Source of the DNA: Paracamarosporium sp. OC-R06-R3
Lineage: Eukaryota > Ascomycota > Dothideomycetes > Pleosporales > Didymosphaeriaceae
DNA length: 64,000 nucleotides
Direction of reading: 5' to 3'
Assembly (NCBI GenBank): GCA_019828545.1
Contig: JACVRA010000073.1
Coordinates: forward strand, 648,296 to 712,295
Shown piece after piece: positions 56,837-64,000 of this stretch (position 1 is the stretch's first letter; each line of letters begins with the position of its first letter). A program made the translations under genes and the position numbers. The notes beneath the pieces are model-generated. The model ran no database searches and was not told the DNA's origin. It saw only the letters and a list, made by a program, of their open reading frames with translations.

Positions 56837-58292
56837 TTAGGTAGGAGGGCGACCGTCCACTAATTCAATGTCTGAGCCTGACCGTTCGGTGCGGTAAACG
56901 TTCACATCGACAGACTTGGAAATAACACCAAAGGGAATGCTCTGGGACCTCTGATCCCGGCCAGAACCCTGACGAAAGTACGACCCTTTGCCCAGACCAT
57001 CGCTGGTATACTGGTTCCCGCTCGCTTGGGTGCTAACGCCCTGGACTTTTCTCAGACCCTTATGGAAGATGCTCCGTATGGCGGGCATGCAGGCGACGAT
57101 CGTAAAAAGATTCGATTCGGTCGCACACCAGTAAAGACCAGCAGTGTTGTCATCTGCAGAGCATTAGCAAGTAAGAGATAGCGGTCACTACGATGGATAC
57201 GCACAGGTGGGGTTTTGAGTGTTGGCAAACTGTACAAAGGACTGAAGGCGGAGGCAGCTGACAATCGTGATGATGAAGCCGACACAGAACATGGACATGA
57301 TCTGCATCTTCTTCTTCCTCGACATCTGGAGCCCTGCCAACATTGGAAGAGGCATGGTCAGAATAGCGAGGTCGAGGAAGATCTCAATGCCGCCTCGAAT
57401 GAAACCAAACAGACGAACATCAATGCACCGTCCTGATGTGTCCCCTCTCCACCCGTTCCAGAAGAAATGAATGGGTGTGCACTGGAAGATCATAGCGAAC
57501 ACATTTCCGAGACCGAAGCCAACGACCAACCCCATTAAGATCCAGACGGCAAGGCGCGACTTTGGGTCAACCATGATGCGCAAGTAGAATGCAAGGAGAG
57601 AGAGCTGGCACAGGGCTTCGGCGATCATGTACATGAAGTAGGCGACATACAGCCACTTCAAGCTGGTGGTGATGTTGTCCGGTTGCATGCCCCAGATGTC
57701 TGTTCCGAAGCCTAAGTGAGCCGCTACGATGACTGGCACATTCATTCCGAGGGACAAGAACTATGAGACGCTGGTCGTCAGTATAGCTTCTTATGCAGAG
57801 TAACACAAAAAGAACGAATGCATACTCCTGATAGACCAATCAATAAATCATCCCATCCAAGTTGCGTTATTGAGGAGATGGCTCGATCAGCGAGACGCAT
57901 GATGACCATTAGCAAGGCTAGGAACCCGAGCGATGCTACGACTCCCATCAACGTGGCGCTCTGATCTCGAACCGGAACGCCGCACACTGCGTAGGTCTCA
58001 TTCGTCGCTCGCAGTGTCTCGATCACGGTACAGTTTGCTGCATTACAAGCCGCCGCAGCTTGCATGAAGTTTCCATCGGTACAGAGGCAGTTGAAGTCGG
58101 TGGGCGAGCAGTCCGTCGTGGGCAAAGTAGCTTGGAGACAACGCACCTGAAGGTCAGGGTTAGTCTGCGTTCCAGTATGAAGGAGGGAGAGGCACGGACA
58201 GAGCAAGCAGGTAGTCGGGTTAAGAAATCTTGCTGGGCGAAAGCGCCCGTTACGAAGAAAGCGGATACCAGAAGTGCGTCGCGGAGCATCAT
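56837..58292 (-). CDS. CFEM-domain seven-transmembrane receptor (PTH11-like)
   Basis: Four exons on the minus strand, 58292-58200, 58146-57826, 57760-57205 and 57153-56837, give 428 residues. A signal peptide (MMLRDALLVSAFFVTGAFAQ) precedes a CFEM domain whose cysteines are rebuilt by intron 1: LPACSVRCLQATLP, DCSPTDFNCLC, AAACNAANC, and CGVPV. Then come about seven membrane helices, from ATLMGVVASLGFLALLMVIMR to IITIVSCLRLQSFVQF, and a conserved NPTYDNTAGLYWC joined across intron 3. The C-terminal 80 residues are a cytoplasmic tail. This is the fungal rhodopsin-like PTH11-type GPCR layout, used for surface or host sensing in some pathogens. Ligand unknown. Confidence 0.93.
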
Positions 58293-60071
58293 TGTGTCTG
58301 GTTGACAGTGTTAAACAGAGTGCACGGCGTCAGACCACATTCGCGGGTACGTAGCATGAGCTATATGGCGACGATGTCGGGCTAACACTTCCCTGAACGT
58401 GAACGAAACCTGAGGTTCGAGATCTGCAGTGCAACGGCTTGTCATAATCGCACTACTTGCCAACCCCCAGGGTAACGGCCCGAATTGTGGTCGCTTGGGG
58501 AAGCAGCATCCGAGGAGTTAGGACCCATAAGTCCCGCGCTCATTAACGGAGTTGATCGCATTCTTCCTTGACCTTTCATAAATTGATGCCTCTTTAGTCT
58601 CGGTTCCTGGGCCGAATCGACCAAACTGGGCTTCAATCAACATACTACAGGTAAAGCTAGCCAAGGCAGGATAGCTGTAGGCCCACCGTAGCTCCCCAAT
58701 ACGGACCGGGACCCCTACGCTCCGCCCCGTAGCTGATTCATATTCACAGGCATCTTTTTAGTGCGGTGTGGTAGACCTAACCGATAGGGAGGTGTGTCAG
58801 TCTTGATCCTTGATTCAGAATCCCTAGCAAGCCGGCTCCATGTGTCTTCCATAGAAGAAATTTCTCATGCCCACCCCCCCCTATGCCTCTTCGTCCACGC
58901 AGCCGCTATGCCCCAGGGATGCTTAGAGTAGTGCCGAGTCTCCTAACTAAACATCAGACCCACATCGCCATGTGTCCGAAGGTGGACCGAGACACATAAG
59001 CTTGAAACAGGCACCATCCACGTCGAGACAAGTCGGCATGGTTGTAAAAAACAATCGCTACGTCATACTGGCAGCGAATTGCACGAAAGACGACCAAGTT
59101 GTTCACTTGCAGATAAAACTTATGGAACACGATGGATACGGTAACCTATCGATGGAGGCAGTTCCTGGATACGGGTCGCACGCCACTACCGAGCAGATTA
59201 TGATCTATTTGCGCAGACTTGGCGTGCGCTTTTCGACACGACCCCCGACCCATGAGAGCGGAACCCCAGCGTCTTCGACGTTTAGGGATCATCCTTCTTC
59301 TGAAGACCCCCTTGCGGCAATGTCAAAAGCTTGACGCTAGTGGCCCGTGCGTAGACGCGGGTTCGGGTTCTCGGCTCATGCTCGGTAGGTCAAGCGGCGG
59401 GCCTGGCGAACCCTTGCGCTAATGGTATAGCGGGTAGTTGACGACGGTCGAGATTGAACGAGCCATGTACTTAAGCTGGGTTACGTGCTGATATCACACA
59501 GCTTCATGACTAGCTGGGCCAGGCCTGAAGAATTCTTGTTATCAATCGCAAATCACGTCTGGAACTGATTGACGAAAGGATTGCCCCGCGATGCTCGACT
59601 TTCGCCAGCCGTGCACGTCCCGCGGCAGACTTGATTTGACCCTGGCCCACAAATTCTTCAAAAGATCCGTTTTCTGAAATCTCGCAGAGCTGATTGGTCA
59701 GAGAGAGGAGCCCTTTCAAGCCCATGCTGCAAGACTTATGTGTCCCTGCGGGACACTTGCTTGATAGTGTTACTGTATGCAGAAGATCCACACTATGGTT
59801 AGGCTTCTTCTAGCAAGTCCCTATGGGGGCCAATTCATCTGCTTGGCCTGACTCGATGTCTGTATCCTTGTACCCAGCTTTTGCTGCATCGTCTAGGCCA
59901 ACTACACACGCAACCTGCGGCGAAAAAGCCGCGGTAATTCGAGCGTCTGCCCTCCCCATCCGGAAATAATGGTGCCACCCTTGATGAATAGGTGCGAGAC
60001 CCCGCTAGTTGTCTACCTTTTTACTTCTCAAATCTACAACTCTCCTTCCCTAGATTGCCATTGTCGTCAAG
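58293..60071. other. Intergenic, no gene called
   Basis: 1.8 kb. A plus-strand 120-codon frame at 58972-59334 (VVKNNRYVILAANCTKDDQ) and a minus-strand 93-codon frame at 59510-59791 are protein-like but unrecognised and lack clear starts. The right end is the P450 promoter. Confidence 0.4.
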
Positions 60072-61845
60072 ATGGGCATCTCTTCGGCGACAATTCTCCT
60101 CGTCCTCTTCAGCGTCGTCGCCGCATACCTTCTCAACCGCCTTGTACGACCCCAGAAACATGACCTACCGCTCCCGCCAGGACCCAAAGGGCTCCCTCTT
60201 CTGGGCAACGTCAATGACCTGCCCAAGCCCGGCATGTTGGAGTGCCACCATTGGCTGAAGCACAAGGAACTCTATGGACCGATTAGCTCAGTCACGGTGC
60301 TAGGACAGACATTCGTGATAATCAACGATGCGCAGATAGCGCTTGAACTACTCCGAGACCGATCGGCCATGCACTCTGCGCGGCCGCACATGGTGTTCAG
60401 TAGCGACATGTATGCGCGCTTTATCCGATGACAATGTACGTCGAATGATTTGCTAACATAGACTGTGCTCAGGATCGGCTGGAAGAACACCCTCGCATTC
60501 AGCGGCTACACCGACACCTTCAAATTGCATCGCAAGAATATCGCCAAGGTCGCGGGAAGCACGGTCTCACTCTCCGTCTTTGACCGTGTGCAGGAGGAAG
60601 AAGCGGTGCACTTCCTGCTAAATGTACTCTCTTCCCCAGAGAAATTGTTCTCCCACATTGAAAAGGAAGCTGGCGCTGTGATCTTGAAAATTACCTACGG
60701 GTACACAGCTGAAGCTCATGGCAAAGACCCACTGGTGGACATGGCTGTCAAGACGATGCACGAATTCGCTGAGTCGACTGTGCCGGGCAAATGGCCCGTG
60801 GATATCATGCCCTTCTGTGAGTATACCTACCATCCGCAAGCAGCACACGCCCACGCAACGTATCGCTGACAATGTTTTCCGTGACAATAGTGCAATACGC
60901 ACCAGACTGGTTCCCCGGCGCGGGCTTCAAACGCACAGCACGCCAAATGGCGGCCCAATTGCATCAAACGACTGAACAACCCTACCAATTCGTCAAGGAG
61001 CAAATGCGCCAAAACAAGGCTAAGACGTCCTTCCTCTCACAGGCTATTGAAAATATCAAGAACGAATCAGATATAGATATGGAGCGCATCCACAAATGGT
61101 CCGCTTCATCCATGTACCTTGGCGGTGCCGATACGACCGTCTCTTCGCTCATGACCTTCTTCCTTGCCATCACGCTCTTTCCAGACGTGCAAAAGAAGGC
61201 GCAAGAGGAAATCGACCGCGTTATCGGAAACCGACTACCTGTCAGCGCCGATCGCCAGAACCTACCGTACATCGAAGCGCTCGTTAGTGAGACACACCGA
61301 TGGCACCCAGTTGCGCCTATGGCGCTACCCCACGCTAGTACCAAGGAAGATGTTATCAATGGCTATAGAATACCCAAGGGCAGCCTTCTTCTTCCAAACA
61401 ACTGGTGAGTACTCTAGTGAACCAAAATCCGCGCCGACCGCTGACAACGACTAGGTGGTTCACCCACGACCCATCCGTGTACCACTCCCCCATGGACTTC
61501 AACCCCGACCGTTATCTCAAAGCAGAGCCAGAACCGGACCCGCGCAACTGGATCTTCGGGTACGGAAGGCGCGTGTGCCCAGGCCGATATGTTGCAGAGA
61601 ACGCCTTGTTCCTTACAATTGCGCAGTCGCTCGCTGTTTTCAAGATTGAAAAATTAGTGGGTGAAGATGGTAAGGTGGTGGAGCCAGAGATGAAGTTTGA
61701 ACCCGGAGTTGTGTCACATCCTGTGCCGTATCGCGTTTCCATCAAACCAAGATCGGAAAAGCATGAGTTGATGATTCGGGAGGCGGAGAAGGAATACCCA
61801 TGGCAAGAAAGCGATGCAAAGGCGCTGGAGACGGTGAAGTGGTAG
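60072..61845 (+). CDS. Cytochrome P450 monooxygenase (microsomal, CYP620/O-methylsterigmatocystin-oxidoreductase-like clan)
   Basis: Four exons, 60072-60409, 60473-60816, 60891-61404 and 61455-61845, give 528 residues. An N-terminal membrane anchor (ISSATILLVLFSVVAAYLL) and a proline-rich hinge (LPLPPGPKGLPLLGN) mark a class II ER enzyme. The oxygen-activation motif YLGGADTTVSS, the ExxR helix SETHRW, the PERF-like FNPDRY and the heme loop FGYGRRVCPG with Cys440 are all intact. All introns rebuild conserved sequence (PFLQYAPDWFPG, NNWWFTHDP). It resembles the P450s often annotated as O-methylsterigmatocystin oxidoreductase-like; the subfamily is a guess. No synthase gene lies in the window, so a secondary-metabolite link is not shown. 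Confidence 0.93.
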
Positions 61846-62462
61846 ATAAATAATGCCCGCTATCTTTGCGATATTGTATATCTCAAGTGTCGATTGGTAG
61901 CTCTGGTGGCGGCTTCTTGCCCGTGTTAGATGCCTACCTCGATCGAATATTGATCTTCGCCACCTCAGTAGTTCCATCGAACGGATACCTCGACCTATCA
62001 TCCCTTTCGTGGATGTCAACCAAACCCTGTAACCCTTCTCTACCATCGTCACCGACATCGACTCCCTGTGAAGAAAGCGACGGTTGCGCGCGATACAACA
62101 TCGGTATGCCGGGCTCATCTTCCGTCACAGGCCCATTCGACCAGGCTGTACGTAAGTTTGAGCTGGCGGATCTCAGACTCGCACTGCCGCTGCCGTTCTA
62201 CTCATTTTCTGTCGCGCGATCTTATCCCCACATTCTTCCGCACCGACATATGCTCTAGATCGGCTCAAATTTATAATCACCTCTTTGTCGTGTACGTCCT
62301 TATCCAGAATGACCAATATTCGCAATTCGTTTGTCAACGTAGTACCTCTTGAGCCCGAAGTAGAGCGGAACGCACGTTGCGGTTCCTGTTCATTCATGAC
62401 GCTGGCTGATTTCTAGAGCAGGTAAAATCCTTATAAGCTAGCAGCCATTACAGTAACTCTAT
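61846..62462. other. Intergenic between convergent genes
   Basis: 617 bp between P450 and glycosyltransferase 3' ends. Frames here show no recognisable domain. Confidence 0.5.
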
Positions 62463-63716
62463 CTACCATTTTCCTTCACAGATTCTCTTCTTCTCAAACT
62501 CATAATCTTCGTAGAAACCAGTCCACATCATTCGATCTGCACAAGGGGGCCTATCCGCTCTTTCTTTATCCCGTTCGTCATTCTCATCGCACTCCGGTAG
62601 TGCATTCTCCCACTGCTGCTTTGTCCTTGGTTTCCATGGCTTGGGCAGTGGCCAATCACTGAAATGCACTAGTACACTCCTGCTGACTTCACCCATGGCA
62701 TTCCATTCCTCATCCGGCTCCTCGCGTAGATACTTTTGGTGGTCGCGAGTTCGGAACTCCCCCGTAAGTAGTGCAAGCCGGCGATGTGGTAGAATCATAG
62801 CTGAACCCTTGAACAACGTATTTATAACCTCCATATCGAAGTTCCCAGAGCGCTGTGTTTCGTTCATAATAGCCTGGTAGTAATACTCATCGGGCTGCAG
62901 TAGCATGATATGAGAACAGACAGTCTGCTCAGCAACAGATATTGTGTCTACCTCGTTGAGCCAGTATGCACGTGGGATGGCAAGCCGGGATAGTGGAGCA
63001 AGGAAGTAGTGGTCCATAGAGTTTAAAACCAAAGAATCCGAGTCGAAATACAAGACTCGTGAGTAATTGGATAGGCGAAAAGCGTTAAATTTGGTTAGGG
63101 AATGAGCCCATGTAGCATCGCCTGCGGAGGTGGAGAGGACATCTACAGGCTCCAGATGAAGGCTAGGGAATGTAGATTTGGCATACGCTAACATCTTAGC
63201 TTCAGTAGATTCGGCAGACTATACAAACATATTCAAGGGATTGTCAGTTGCCAGTCTATAACTGTAAGGGAGTTTAAGCATTGCAGGATGGGGGTACACA
63301 CCTCTACATCCCAGCGTGAAGGGTACATTATCACCACATCGGGAGTCGCGCCGTAGCGCCACAATCTCTTCGCATTGATAAGCTAGTCTAGCCATCAGTA
63401 CACCTTCGTTTTCGTCTACATTTCCGAAATATACACAGCGACCAACGGGACTTACCGCATTGCAAAAGTACGCCTCATCGGTCGCATACTGCGCGTATGC
63501 AAACTTAGGCTCAAGTTTTGTTTCGGACGTCCACCATATGCGCCCTGGAACGTATGCTGACAATTTAGGGGGAGTGAATCCAAGCGAAGAGTTGCTTGTA
63601 GTGGGATGGATCAACTGGAACGAAGTGTTTGCCGCAAGAGCTTGAAATAAAATGATTAAAGTAATTGTGGAGACGGTAGCAATGAGAATCGATTGGATGC
63701 GCCGTGTAAGCGCCAT
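62463..63716 (-). CDS. GT8-type glycosyltransferase, single-pass membrane protein
   Basis: Two exons on the minus strand, 63716-63300 and 63218-62463 (81-bp intron), give 390 residues. A short cytosolic start and one membrane anchor (SILIATVSTITLIILFQAL) give type II Golgi topology. The catalytic domain shows FAYAQYATDEAYFCNA, the DxD metal site in VLYFDSDSL (Asp198, Asp200), WLNEVDTISVAEQ, GNFDMEVINTLFKG and the late HFSDWPLPKPW. This arrangement is that of fungal glycogenin/N-acetylglucosaminyltransferase-like GT8 proteins. Donor probably a UDP-sugar; acceptor unknown. The donor site GTGTAC after AGAGGT is the only one that preserves the frame. Confidence 0.88.
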
Positions 63717-64000
63717 GATACCGTTGATGGGTTGAGGCAAGTAGAGATGTAGCGACACTAAAAGGGTTCCTTTAGCGTTTCAGATGCGAAAATTTTTGCG
63801 GTACCTGTGCTATAATTAGATTGCCTCGTGACATGAACCGACAGTTCCAGGGGGCTTGGTTATATTGACGATTGGGCCACAGCGCGCAGATGATTGTGGC
63901 TGAAGGGTAAATCAAGCGGGCTCCTTCGTGTCGTAGATCAAAGATCATGGCTTGGAATTCTGGGCGCCAGTACCGTGTCTTGGCAGTCAATGCACGTCGT
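63717..64000. other. Upstream region of glycosyltransferase gene
   Basis: A minus-strand frame at 63772-63990 has no recognisable content. The window ends here. Confidence 0.4.

Noticed and set aside
1..64000. CRISPR arrays, operons or bacterial-type signals
   Set aside because: None seen; the window is eukaryotic with spliced genes.
1..64000. Secondary-metabolite backbone gene (PKS, NRPS, terpene cyclase)
   Set aside because: No such domain motif was found, so the P450 and the short-chain dehydrogenase cannot be assigned to such a cluster from this window.

Overview
The window is fungal nuclear DNA. Most genes carry several introns of about 45-80 bp with GT..AG ends, and the families (HET-domain protein, CFEM/7TM receptor, Zn2Cys6 regulators, secreted cysteine-containing proteins, DUF4238, P450, Copia retrotransposon) point to a filamentous ascomycete (Pezizomycotina). 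A dothideomycete such as a Pleosporales plant associate fits best, but that is inference. I rebuilt the exon structures by hand from reading frames, splice sites and family motifs; none has been tested against RNA.

Layout. 1-2.7 kb: 3' part of a hydantoinase/DUF917 fusion gene. 4-8.3 kb: a CorA-like membrane protein and a HET-domain protein. 8.3-16 kb: a catabolic-looking group made of an aldo/keto reductase, a tandem 3-hydroxyisobutyrate-dehydrogenase-like protein, a Zn2Cys6 regulator and, divergent from the regulator, an anion:cation symporter-type MFS carrier. 17-20 kb: a secreted glycosidase-like gene split by an in-frame TAG, and a secreted protein with dibasic sites. 21-26 kb: a proline racemase/hydroxyproline dehydratase-like enzyme, a short-chain dehydrogenase and a divergent Zn2Cys6 regulator. 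26-34 kb is gene-poor with decayed coding fragments around one isocitrate-lyase/PEP-mutase family gene. 34-43 kb: DUF1275, DUF4238 and two small secreted proteins. 45-49 kb: an epimerase/reductase divergent from a third Zn2Cys6 regulator. 49.5-50 kb: a broken flavin monooxygenase. 50.65-56.2 kb: a complete Copia-type LTR retrotransposon on the minus strand. 56.8-64 kb: a CFEM receptor, a P450 and a GT8-type glycosyltransferase.

The most unusual region is the Copia element. Its two 161-bp LTRs are identical and flanked by a 5-bp target duplication, which suggests a recent insertion. Yet gag-pol, still one uninterrupted frame from end to end, contains 13 in-frame stops: 12 TAG, 1 TAA, no TGA. 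RIP-like CpA-to-TpA mutation explains the type of stop but not easily the identical LTRs. Mobilisation in trans, or tolerance of UAG by read-through or RNA editing, are testable alternatives. Two of the three regulators each appear to need one GC-AG intron to complete their conserved sequence.
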